Shown piece by piece: positions 1 through 6,569 of a stretch of 10,117 nt of DNA. Position 1 is the first letter of the stretch; the number at the start of each line of letters is the position of its first letter. The stretch is taken from contig QMZD01000035.1 in the NCBI GenBank assembly GCA_003662985.1, positions 1-10,117 on the forward strand, read 5' to 3'. The position numbers were made by a program, and so were the translations under genes. The notes under the pieces are model-generated. The model worked only from the letters and a program-made list of their open reading frames with translations. It made no database searches and was not told the origin of the DNA. The stretch comes from Archaeoglobales archaeon. GTDB lineage: Archaea; Halobacteriota; Archaeoglobi; Archaeoglobales; Archaeoglobaceae.

Positions 1-2
1 AC

Positions 3-147
3 CTTAAGTATTTTCTTAAGCAATTCCCATCTGTAGTCGCTTTGGCAGACTACGAGCGGTATATGCATTTAAACCACCAGAGGAGGCTTATGCCTCCTCC
101 TACATAAGTTTTTCGGTTTTTTACTGGTTTGTTTACCGTAGAAACCA
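3..147. repeat. cluster of four short inverted repeats, no gene recognised
   Basis: Four potential hairpins follow one another: CTTAAG at 3-8 with CTTAAG at 15-20; GTAGTC at 33-38 with GACTAC at 48-53; an 8-bp perfect stem GAGGAGGC at 80-87 with GCCTCCTC at 92-99 and a 4-base loop; and TGGTTT at 125-130 with AAACCA at 142-147. AAACCA also occurs at 71-76, so TGGTTT has two possible partners. T-rich sequence follows the strongest stem (109-122), which on the plus strand would suit a terminator. Such clusters occur at IS200/IS605 ends, in structured RNAs and in terminators. No transposase is visible inside the window, so the nature of this element is not settled. Confidence 0.4.
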
Positions 148-271
148 CTCATAATATGTCTCTTTGGATGGGGGAGCTGGATGATTGTTTGTTTAGAGTT
201 TGGAAGTGAGAAATAAGAGATTGGGTTGTTGATTCTGCAAGGACCCTATTAATTTAATTTCAATTCAAATT
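108..271. other. gene-free spacer beyond the transporter gene
   Basis: No convincing gene is seen here. A 17-codon plus-strand frame begins at an ATG near 155 and stops at a TGA near 208, then stays open for about 16 more codons; it is too short to call. The stretch at 250-271 is nearly pure A/T and lies just past the stop codon of the minus-strand transporter, so it could contribute to ending that transcript, although no run of six T is present on the minus strand. Confidence 0.3.
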
Positions 272-2590
272 TTAATTCTCAATTTTAATCTTATTCCGTC
301 TGTTCAAGAAGTTTGCATTTTTGAAGTTTATGTTCAGATCCACCTTCTCCGTCAACATCAAAAATGCTGGAACCACAGTTAAGGCTGAAATTAAAGCGAA
401 GATTATTGCGATCAAAGCCATCAACCCGAAATCGCTCAAAGCCGGGAAGTCGGAGAACACAACCGCTCCAAAACCACCAGCCATTGTGAATGCTGAGGTG
501 ACGACAGCCTTCCCCGTTTTCTCTATCGCCCTTCTTACAGCTCCCACCGGGGATAATCTAGCTCTCTCCTCATGATACCTCTCCGAAACCATTATTGAGA
601 AGTCAATTCCCAGCCCAAGGATGATGGCGTTGAGGGTTATGGAGATCATCGTCTGCTTTATCCCCAAGAAATACATAAACGTGTTTGTGGCCCCTATAAC
701 TGTTGATATCGCAAGCAATGGAATTACTGCCTTCTTCAAGGATCTGTAGACAGCCAACAAGAGGGATACAATTAAAATATACGCTGCGACTGTCATTGTG
801 AGCTGGCTTCCGTACATTATTTGTCCCAAGTGAGCCATTATGGCCGGCGTACCAGTTATGTAGTATTTTCCATCCCATCCAAAATATTGAATGTCTTTTT
901 TCAGATTTTCCACAAGATCCAGTCTTTTCTCATGGGTATTGGCATTTGTGTAAAGCTGAATTGTCATCATCTTTCCCGATACGTACCTTTTCAGCTGTTT
1001 TTCTGGGAACATATCCATTATCACCGAGAGCTTGCTATCATCCTCGGGCAAGCCGCTTGCAAACTCCTTTAAAACAGAGGAGAGTGACATATAATCGTAA
1101 ACCAGCCCTTCTTTGTTCACGATGTACCGAGCGAGCTCGTCAGATCTTTTAAGGGTTTCCGAATTAATCTCATCTGATGTTAGAACGAGTGTAAAGATGT
1201 ACTGTCCACCCATCACCCTTTCAAGTTCTCTAAACTTAACTATTGCAGGCAGATCCTGCGGGAACCACTTTTTAGTATCGGTCTCAAGCTTTATCTGGCT
1301 GTTCGCATAAGCTCCAAAGATTATGAGGATGACGGCCAGGGCGATTATTTTCCTAGGGTTTGAGACTGTGACTCCAGAGACTACAATCAAACTTCTTTCA
1401 AGGATTCCGTATTCATCCTTCTTTTCATCTATCTTTGTCTCTTTCTTCCCCTCTGATTTCCTTAATTCTTTTCTGCTTTTACTCTCTTTTCTCTCACTCC
1501 TTTCTTTATTCCTGTCCAAAATCGTTAGAACTGAGGGTAAAAATGTTATAGCGAGGATATACGCGAATATAAGTCCCATGGACATGATCAGTCCGAATTT
1601 TGTTAGCATTGGCATTCCAGGAACCGTCATTGACATGAAACCAATAATGGTCGTAAGCATTGCCAAAACCACGGCGAGGCCCGTTCTAGACACAGATAGA
1701 ACTACAGCTTCATCCCTTTTTTTCCCCTCTCTTCTCTCCTCCTCAAATCTGTTCTGAACCTGAGCGGCGTATTCAATGGAGAGACCTATAAGGATCGGGA
1801 GGGTTGCGGATATGTCCATCGTCAGCTGAATACCGAGAATCGGCAATAAGCCAACAATGATCATAACAGAGAAAACCGAGATTATAAGGGGCATGAAAGC
1901 CATATATTTCTTTCTAACTACTCCGCTGAAGGTCAGAACGAGAATGACGACCATCAGTACAATCGATATGCCCGTCATCCTGCCCGTGTTCTTCTTCGTT
2001 GTCTCAACTATCTGGTATCCAAGCATGGGTGTACCAGTTGCCTGAGCTATAACTCCTGTTGGCCTAGGAGTGAACTGAAGTACCCTTTCTATCTTTTTTG
2101 CGAGGTCATTCGTTTTTTCAGGAGAAGTCGTGGTTATTTCAACCGTAATTAGAGCCATTGTAGGCTTTGGAATCAGATCTTTAGCATAAAACTCGAGAAG
2201 TTGCTGGAGAAGGGCCTCATCCTGTGGTAAGCTTCCGTAAACCTCCACAACGATTGAGGCTGGAGAGATTGTGGAGCCCACGCCATCAAGTCTCTTCAGG
2301 TTTTTCTCAAGTTCAAGCATGTACTCCAAGACTTCTCTATCAGTCACATCCTCCCCTTTGATGTAAATGAAAGCTGACTCAGCTCTTACACCGAAATCCT
2401 TCTCATAAAGCTGTGACTGGGCAAATACCTTGTCTCCAGGAGGGAAGTATTCTTTGTATTCTGTCGAGGTAAACCTAACGTTAGACGCTGAGATGGCAGA
2501 AAAGATTAAAATGAGGGCTATTGCCGAGACAACTACCCCTGGCCTTCTAGCGATGAAGCGAGATATTTTAACCAGGAGATCCTCAAACAT
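272..2590 (-). CDS. RND superfamily transporter, MMPL/HAE3 type
   Basis: Large membrane exporter of the RND superfamily (772 residues, about the usual length of archaeal HAE3/MMPL proteins). Twelve membrane segments are seen in two homologous halves: TM1 near 17-35, an outward loop 36-203, TM2-TM6 between about 204 and 352, a charged cytoplasmic linker 360-397 rich in Lys/Glu/Arg, TM7 near 412-430, a second outward loop to about 593, and TM8-TM12 from about 594 to 746. The halves share the TM4/TM10 motif G-x-x-(E/D)-(Y/F) followed eight residues after the acid by Arg-aromatic: E273...R281 and D663...R671. In RND pumps such acids take part in proton relay (family knowledge). The ATG directly abuts the stop of the upstream exoprotein gene, and a GGAGG site lies inside that gene, so the two are almost certainly cotranscribed. 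The substrate is unknown; lipids or hydrophobic compounds are plausible by family. Family confidence is high. Confidence 0.93.
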   Translation of the reverse strand: MFEDLLVKISRFIARRPGVVVSAIALILIFSAISASNVRFTSTEYKEYFPPGDKVFAQSQLYEKDFGVRAESAFIYIKGEDVTDREVLEYMLELEKNLKRLDGVGSTISPASIVVEVYGSLPQDEALLQQLLEFYAKDLIPKPTMALITVEITTTSPEKTNDLAKKIERVLQFTPRPTGVIAQATGTPMLGYQIVETTKKNTGRMTGISIVLMVVILVLTFSGVVRKKYMAFMPLIISVFSVMIIVGLLPILGIQLTMDISATLPILIGLSIEYAAQVQNRFEEERREGKKRDEAVVLSVSRTGLAVVLAMLTTIIGFMSMTVPGMPMLTKFGLIMSMGLIFAYILAITFLPSVLTILDRNKERSERKESKSRKELRKSEGKKETKIDEKKDEYGILERSLIVVSGVTVSNPRKIIALAVILIIFGAYANSQIKLETDTKKWFPQDLPAIVKFRELERVMGGQYIFTLVLTSDEINSETLKRSDELARYIVNKEGLVYDYMSLSSVLKEFASGLPEDDSKLSVIMDMFPEKQLKRYVSGKMMTIQLYTNANTHEKRLDLVENLKKDIQYFGWDGKYYITGTPAIMAHLGQIMYGSQLTMTVAAYILIVSLLLAVYRSLKKAVIPLLAISTVIGATNTFMYFLGIKQTMISITLNAIILGLGIDFSIMVSERYHEERARLSPVGAVRRAIEKTGKAVVTSAFTMAGGFGAVVFSDFPALSDFGLMALIAIIFALISALTVVPAFLMLTEKVDLNINFKNANFLNRRNKIKIEN

Positions 2591-4459
2591 TTACTTTCTG
2601 AGCCTCCTATAGGCCAAGGCAGCTATTATCACCAAAACAATTATCCCGGCAATAGCCAGTGGGGTGTAGGAGGTTGTCTCCGGAGTTACCTCAATCGTAG
2701 CCTTAACCGGTTCGCTTATAACCCATTCACCCTCTGGATCCTTGTACTTCACTTCAAGATTTAAGGCATAGAGTTTTGGAGTTGCTTCAGAATCTGCTTT
2801 AAGTCTGAATTTTATTGTCGCACTTTCCCCAGGCTTGAGATCTCCAATATAGGCCGTATCGTCTGTGGAGGAGAATGGATCTACGACAGTCAGTCTCGCT
2901 GTGGCATCCTTAACCTCATAGCTTCCAACGTTTTTAATCGCAAATTCAACCACCTTACTCGTTCCAGCACTTATCACAGGCTTTCCTTCGATTTCAAACT
3001 CAAGCTTTGGATTGACCTGTATTCCAATCCTCACAGGATTGGTTTCAGAATATTCGTCCATCGTCTTGTACTTCAGCTTTAGCTGGGCAGGATACGGCAC
3101 AGCCTTCGCTTCGCTCGAGGCTTTAACCTTAAATATTGCAATTCTTTCCTCTCCCTTTTTAATGTCGCCGAGATAATACTCGGAGCTAAGAACCAATATA
3201 GGTGGATTGGCTTGCAGAATTACGCTTGCATCCTGAAGATCGGCTGTACATGCAAGAGTTACCTTCACCTCCCCTTTTGCATTGGCAAAGACTTTGCTCT
3301 CAACGTTCTTTACCACAACTTCCGGAGCGGATTTAACTTCTATTCCGAAAGGAATCGCTTCACTCTCCTTTAAATCTCCAGACTCATCGATGTAGACAGC
3401 CTTAATCTTAAGCGGATAAGTTCCCCCATCCTTTACATTCACCTTAACGTAAAATACCGCCTTGGACCTCTCACCGGGCTTTAGATCGCCGATATAGTAT
3501 GCCGCCTGAGCCTGAGAAAGGGAGGTGGGAGTAGGAGCCATTCCCGGCATACCCATGCCAAGGCTTCCCATCCCAACACTTCCTATTCCAATACCTCCCA
3601 TTCCAACACCAGGAACACCGGAGATTCCAGACATGGCTGGAATTGTGGAGACGGATGGCTGGGAAATGCTCAGAGCTGATGCTTCAAAACCCGAGGGGGT
3701 TTCAAGGGTTATATACGCATCTTTCGCAACCTTCTCCCCAGAATTCATGAATTCAACTTCAATTCTACCTTTCCCACCACCGATTAGCTTATCTGAGGTG
3801 ACATTAAGGATTTTAAGCTTCACATCTTCCTCTTTCACAGTGAAAGTTAACGGTACTTCCTCCACCTCTTCTGTATACTCCAGTTTGTATTCTTTTGTGA
3901 GGAACCTATATTCATAAACCGTTGTGTTTGTGATGGTTGCATTCATAAAGTAGACATCCGTAACCTTTCTGGATAAAGTTGTTGTAAATTGCTCTGGAAA
4001 ACTCTGCACCGGAAAGATTTCTAATCTCTTCAGTTTTTCAATTTTCTCATAGCTGATCCTTAAAACAAGATCATATTCACCGGGAGTTATGTTATCGGCA
4101 ACTTTTATAATGTACTGCAATGTCACAGGAGACATCGAAGGTAATGCTGGCAGTTTCTGGGCTGGAGTTTCCACTTTAATCTTTTCGTTACCTATCAGCT
4201 CCAGCGTTAGATTGTAGGCTGTGAAAAGCATCCCTTCATTCTTGAAAAATCCTGCCTCTATTTCATCCTTGTACTCAACTTTGACTCTTTTAGCATCATT
4301 AAAAACCGTCAAAATGATGGTTTTCTCTTCACCCTTACTCAGTTGATTTGAACCAACCATCGAGACGGAAATATGCGGCTTTTCCTCATACTCCAACGCT
4401 TGGACATTAATAATCATGGCAATTATGGCTATTAGAACTAAAATACCAATTCTCCTCAT
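2591..4459 (-). CDS. exported, C-terminally anchored NEW3/CARDB-like repeat protein (COG1361-like)
   Basis: Predicted envelope protein of 622 residues. The chosen ATG gives MRRIG followed by a hydrophobic stretch and Ala (residues 1-22), a clear signal peptide, and has an AGGTGAT site just upstream; a longer open frame to 4540 would add 27 residues that run through the promoter. The body is beta-rich, with Ig-like units marked by three copies of a Tyr-(Ile/Leu)-Gly-Asp-(Leu/Ile)-Lys-x-Gly-Glu motif near residues 321, 428 and 536. A Gly/Met-rich low-complexity stretch lies at about 280-309. A single membrane helix at about 598-616 and the tail RRLRK anchor the C-terminus, leaving the repeats outside the cell. 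COG1361/NEW3 proteins are commonly labelled S-layer related. Because it abuts the RND gene, a role as outer partner or adaptor of that transporter is a reasonable inference; a plain structural role is also possible. Confidence 0.85.
   Translation of the reverse strand: MRRIGILVLIAIIAMIINVQALEYEEKPHISVSMVGSNQLSKGEEKTIILTVFNDAKRVKVEYKDEIEAGFFKNEGMLFTAYNLTLELIGNEKIKVETPAQKLPALPSMSPVTLQYIIKVADNITPGEYDLVLRISYEKIEKLKRLEIFPVQSFPEQFTTTLSRKVTDVYFMNATITNTTVYEYRFLTKEYKLEYTEEVEEVPLTFTVKEEDVKLKILNVTSDKLIGGGKGRIEVEFMNSGEKVAKDAYITLETPSGFEASALSISQPSVSTIPAMSGISGVPGVGMGGIGIGSVGMGSLGMGMPGMAPTPTSLSQAQAAYYIGDLKPGERSKAVFYVKVNVKDGGTYPLKIKAVYIDESGDLKESEAIPFGIEVKSAPEVVVKNVESKVFANAKGEVKVTLACTADLQDASVILQANPPILVLSSEYYLGDIKKGEERIAIFKVKASSEAKAVPYPAQLKLKYKTMDEYSETNPVRIGIQVNPKLEFEIEGKPVISAGTSKVVEFAIKNVGSYEVKDATARLTVVDPFSSTDDTAYIGDLKPGESATIKFRLKADSEATPKLYALNLEVKYKDPEGEWVISEPVKATIEVTPETTSYTPLAIAGIIVLVIIAALAYRRLRK
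2603..2608 (-). promoter_or_regulatory. Shine-Dalgarno site of the RND gene inside the upstream gene
   Basis: The minus strand reads AGGAGG 12 bases before the transporter ATG, within the last codons of the exoprotein gene. Together with the zero-base gap between stop and start, this supports translation of the transporter from the same transcript. Confidence 0.6.
3564..3608 (-). repeat. 15-bp tandem repeat (three units) coding for Gly/Met pentapeptides
   Basis: Three adjoining 15-base units (3564-3578, 3579-3593, 3594-3608) differ at only a few positions each. On the coding strand they give pentapeptides of the form x-(V/I/L)-G-(M/I)-G. The protein shows about four to five such units in a row (for example GVGMG, GIGIG, SVGMG, SLGMG). 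The repeat lies between the first Ig-like region and the first YIGDLKPGE motif and looks like a flexible linker that has grown by slippage or unequal crossing over. Confidence 0.75.
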
Positions 4460-4523
4460 CCTATCACCTGTTGTTGCTCCCCCGACGAAAAAGTATAAAA
4501 ACATTGCGTTTAAAAACTTCATC
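4460..4523. promoter_or_regulatory. shared divergent promoter with candidate TrmB-family operator
   Basis: This 64-base gap separates the exoprotein start (minus) from the trmB-like start (plus). One AT element at about 4493-4502 reads as a TATA-like box both ways: TATAAAAA on plus, centred about 27 bases before the ATG at 4524 and so fitting a leaderless transcript, and TTTTTATA on minus, predicting a start near 4472, just before the AGGTGAT ribosome site at 4463-4469. The element is the left arm of an imperfect dyad: 4491-4502 and 4508-4519 match at 9 of 12 positions around a 5-base centre. A dimeric regulator bound there would cover both promoters. The dyad and TATA matches are seen; binding is inference. 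Confidence 0.55.
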
Positions 4524-5216
4524 ATGAAAATAATAAACATCCTGAAATCTTTTGGTTTCAGTGAGTATGAGGCTAAGGCAATTCTCGCTCTTCTTTCAAG
4601 GGGTGCTCTATCAGCTAAAGAGGTATCGGAGATAAGTGGAATTCCAAGAACTTCCGTTTACGATGTCATGAATTCCCTCGTTGCCAAAGGATTCGTTGAG
4701 GCTTTTGATAGACCCAAAAAATTCAGAGCACTTAAAACGACTGAAATCCTTTCAATCCTTTCGAAAAGAGCTGCAGAGGGTATCGATTTCCTTAAAAAAG
4801 AACTCCCAAGATTTGAGGAGGCAGAAGTTGAAGAGATAAAGATTTACAGAGGGGAGCTTGTTCTGGATAAGCTTAAAGAGATGGTTTCGAATGCAAAGGA
4901 TAACATCATAGGAATATTTTCTTACATTTCTGATGAGATCAGGGAGATCCTCGAAACTTCCAAATGTAAACTTGTATTAATATCCCTGAATGCAAAAGAG
5001 GTTAAAAACGCTGAAGCATACGAATTTAAAAGAAAGGAAGAGTTGATAGATACTTTCAGAGATAAATGCCATGGTTTTCTTATATTTGACGATAGAAGAT
5101 CGATCTTTTTGTTTATGGCCCACTCAGCCCTAGGTCTCGTAAGTGATAGCCCAACAATTGCAGGTTTTTCTAAAATGATGCTGTTATCACTGCTTGAGTT
5201 TCTAAATGAAGATTGA
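4524..5216 (+). CDS. TrmB-family HTH transcriptional regulator
   Basis: A 230-residue DNA-binding regulator. Residues 1-70 form the winged helix typical of TrmB: LKSFGFSEYEAKAILALLS at 7-25, then a helix-turn-helix with SAKEVSEISGIPRTSVYDVM at about 30-49 and a wing up to about residue 70. A coiled segment follows (about 70-100), then a C-terminal effector-like domain of about 130 residues. Members of the family usually sense sugars or other small molecules, but the ligand cannot be read here. The ATG at 4524 is preferred over an in-frame ATG at 4416 because the longer form would run through the neighbouring signal peptide and the promoter. No ribosome site precedes the ATG and a TATA-like box lies about 27 bases upstream, so the transcript is probably leaderless. 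Divergent placement suggests that it controls the exoprotein/RND operon and itself. Confidence 0.88.
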   Translation: MKIINILKSFGFSEYEAKAILALLSRGALSAKEVSEISGIPRTSVYDVMNSLVAKGFVEAFDRPKKFRALKTTEILSILSKRAAEGIDFLKKELPRFEEAEVEEIKIYRGELVLDKLKEMVSNAKDNIIGIFSYISDEIREILETSKCKLVLISLNAKEVKNAEAYEFKRKEELIDTFRDKCHGFLIFDDRRSIFLFMAHSALGLVSDSPTIAGFSKMMLLSLLEFLNED

Positions 5217-5475
5217 TTTCTTGACTATTTAACCTCGAGTACACCCAACTGGGCGAGATGCCAAAAAATTTAAAACTATAGATCGGCTATCTCGGCTATT
5301 CTAAAAACTTTATTTCCATATCTGGAGGAGTCGTATTCGATATTTAATAATTCGAAAAACCAAAAACTTAATATACAATCATTATAAAAAGGAATTAGAG
5401 TCCCCCTCCCCCCACTATTTTAACTTATTTCAATCTAGCCTCAAAAGATCTATGAAAGCTTGTATTTTCGAGAAT
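5217..5475. other. gene-free stretch between convergent genes
   Basis: No open frame longer than a few codons is seen on either strand. The stretch lies between the 3' ends of the trmB-like gene and the DUF211 gene, so it should hold both terminators. Visible details: an 8-base direct repeat TCGGCTAT at 5283-5290 and 5292-5299; a TATA-like ATTATAAAAAGG near 5380-5392; and an uninterrupted pyrimidine tract, nearly all C, at about 5401-5413. On the minus strand that tract becomes G-rich and is followed by CTTTTTAT, which could stop the DUF211 transcript. Confidence 0.4.
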
Positions 5476-5766
5476 TTACCTATCCTGCTCAGTTTTAACA
5501 GTCTCTATCAACTTTTTGCCTGCAACTATCTCATCTATACTGTGAATTACTGCTCCTAACTCCTCTATTACCATTTTTATGTCTTCGAAGCTCATATCGT
5601 TCCCAACAATCGTTATTTTAACGTTCTCCGTGTTTTGATCGATTTCATAGAGGCTTACGTTAACACCCTCGATATTATCGAGTTCGCTTAGTCTCTTTGC
5701 CAGAACGAGATTGTTTGGCTCATGGGGTTTCAAAACATCCAGAACGAGTCTTCTGAGTCCAGACAC
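5476..5766 (-). CDS. DUF211 family protein
   Basis: A 96-residue archaeal protein that matches the DUF211 family by its N-terminal pattern [15 protein letters not shown] (residues 3-17), the middle segment [11 protein letters not shown] and the segment with [21 protein letters not shown] followed by a conserved HSIDEIVAG. The family has a ferredoxin-like fold; its cellular role is not established. The start is a GTG: no in-frame ATG precedes it, and an ATG 17 bases upstream is out of frame. A TATA-like box (TTTAAATAAA on the minus strand, 5787-5796) lies about 25 bases before the GTG and there is no ribosome site, which suggests a leaderless transcript. The divergent PHP gene starts only 38 bases away. 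Confidence 0.85.
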   Translation of the reverse strand: MSGLRRLVLDVLKPHEPNNLVLAKRLSELDNIEGVNVSLYEIDQNTENVKITIVGNDMSFEDIKMVIEELGAVIHSIDEIVAGKKLIETVKTEQDR

Positions 5767-5804
5767 AAGGAAAAGTTTTTCATGTCTTTATTTAAACATT
5801 TTGT
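5767..5804. promoter_or_regulatory. 38-base divergent promoter region (DUF211 / PHP)
   Basis: The starts of two divergent genes are 38 bases apart. TTTATTTAAA at 5787-5796 is at a good distance for the DUF211 GTG but only about 13 bases from the PHP ATG, too near to serve that gene if its transcript starts at the ATG. Neither start has a Shine-Dalgarno site. The PHP promoter must therefore overlap this box or lie in the beginning of the DUF211 gene. Confidence 0.45.
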
Positions 5805-6452
5805 ATGATCGATCTCCACCTGCATTCAGTTTTCAGCGATGGTGAGCTTTTGCCCTCTGAGCTGATCAGGAGAATGGCAGATCTCGGAAACGAAGGAATG
5901 GCGATAACCGATCACGCAGATTTCTCCAATATCTCTGAGATAATGGCTGGATTTGGAAGGTTGAAGGAATACAGAGACGATTACGAAATAAACGTGCTCT
6001 TTGGAGTTGAGATAACCCATGTACCTCCAAAGTTGATAGGTAAGGCGGTTGAGCTCTCGCTAAAAGAAGGAGCTGAGATCGTTGTCGTGCATGGAGAGAC
6101 CGTTGCTGAACCCGTTAAAAAGGGAACGAATTTCGCTGCATTGAACGAGGAGATAGACATCCTGGCCCATCCAGGACTGATCGATGATAGATCCCTCGAA
6201 CTTGCCGCAGAAAATGGAATCTTCCTTGAGATTACAACAAGAAAAGGTCATTGTCTAACTAACGGTTACGTTGTAAAAAAGGCAGAGGAGTTTGGATGCA
6301 AACTCATTCTAAACACCGATGCACACTCTCCTTCAGATTTGATATCGAGCAAAGAAGCCGAGATCATTGGCAGAGGGACAGGAATAAAAGATTGCTCGGA
6401 ATTGTTCAAGAACTCCAGAAAACTTTTAGAGAAGAAGCTCAAAAAAGTTTAG
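5805..6452 (+). CDS. PHP-domain metal-dependent phosphoesterase (HIS2-like)
   Basis: A 215-residue single-domain PHP protein. All family motifs are present: DLHLHS with H5 and H7 at the very N-terminus followed by SDG (D12), TDHAD with D36 and H37, GVEI with E69, VVHGE with H96, AHPG with H122, and NTDAHS with D172 and H174. These residues bind a di- or trinuclear metal centre in the family. The length fits stand-alone archaeal PHP proteins often labelled histidinol-phosphatase-like; the substrate cannot be read from the sequence and no histidine genes lie nearby, so a histidinol-phosphatase call would be unsafe. The start places the HxH motif at residues 5-7, as usual. A 15-base tandem duplication runs across the stop codon. 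Confidence 0.88.
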   Translation: MIDLHLHSVFSDGELLPSELIRRMADLGNEGMAITDHADFSNISEIMAGFGRLKEYRDDYEINVLFGVEITHVPPKLIGKAVELSLKEGAEIVVVHGETVAEPVKKGTNFAALNEEIDILAHPGLIDDRSLELAAENGIFLEITTRKGHCLTNGYVVKKAEEFGCKLILNTDAHSPSDLISSKEAEIIGRGTGIKDCSELFKNSRKLLEKKLKKV

Positions 6453-6465
6453 CTCAAAAAGGTTT
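6436..6465 (+). repeat. 15-bp tandem duplication across the PHP stop codon
   Basis: AGCTCAAAAAAGTTT at 6436-6450 is followed at once by AGCTCAAAAAGGTTT at 6451-6465, one mismatch in 15. The TAG stop is formed at the junction of the two copies. Confidence 0.8.
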
Positions 6466-6510
6466 GGTTGCCTTAATTAACGTAAATTAACTTAATCAAT
6501 ACATTATATT

Positions 6511-6530
6511 TAAATTATTTTAAATTATTT
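6511..6530. repeat. 10-bp perfect tandem repeat in an AT-rich spacer
   Basis: TAAATTATTT occurs twice in direct succession in the spacer between the convergent PHP and polyprenyl synthase genes. The spacer (6453-6569) is very AT-rich and holds no gene. Confidence 0.7.
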
Positions 6531-6563
6531 TGCCAATAACTTTTAGATTATTTTTACAATCAT

Positions 6564-6569
6564 AAAAAA
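6564..6569 (-). terminator. oligo-T terminator of the polyprenyl synthase gene
   Basis: On the minus strand a run of six T follows the TAG stop directly. Runs of T are the usual termination signal in archaea. A T5 run follows about 15 bases further on. Confidence 0.5.

Noticed and set aside
3..107. Plus-strand open frame of 34 codons entering from the left edge, ending LMPPPT
   Set aside because: Much of it lies inside perfect hairpins and it matches no family I recognise. It may be the tail of a gene outside the window but cannot be supported.
155..208. 17-codon plus-strand frame starting MSLWMGELDD
   Set aside because: Too short, no ribosome site or clear TATA box, and stops at TGA; could be a relic but there is no support.
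471..480. Ten-base copy of 71-80 (AAACCACCAG) inside the transporter gene
   Set aside because: A single shared 10-mer in a 10-kb window is expected by chance; no further match around it.
1323..1757. 144-codon plus-strand frame inside the transporter gene
   Set aside because: Antisense shadow of the RND coding region, over the charged linker and membrane segments; composition is a mirror of the real frame.
3525..3917. 130-codon plus-strand frame rich in Pro and Ile
   Set aside because: Antisense shadow of the Gly/Met repeat of the exoprotein; Pro-rich sequence is the complement of Gly codons.
4416..4523. Upstream extension of the trmB-like frame by 36 codons
   Set aside because: It would run through the divergent promoter and the neighbour's signal peptide; the ATG at 4524 fits the family N-terminus and the TATA distance.
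4460..4540. Upstream extension of the exoprotein by 27 residues
   Set aside because: The internal Met has a strong AGGTGAT site and begins a textbook signal peptide; the extension overlaps the trmB-like start.
5401..5413. G-quadruplex in the C/G tract
   Set aside because: Only two G runs are present on the minus strand within reach, so an intramolecular quadruplex is weakly supported.
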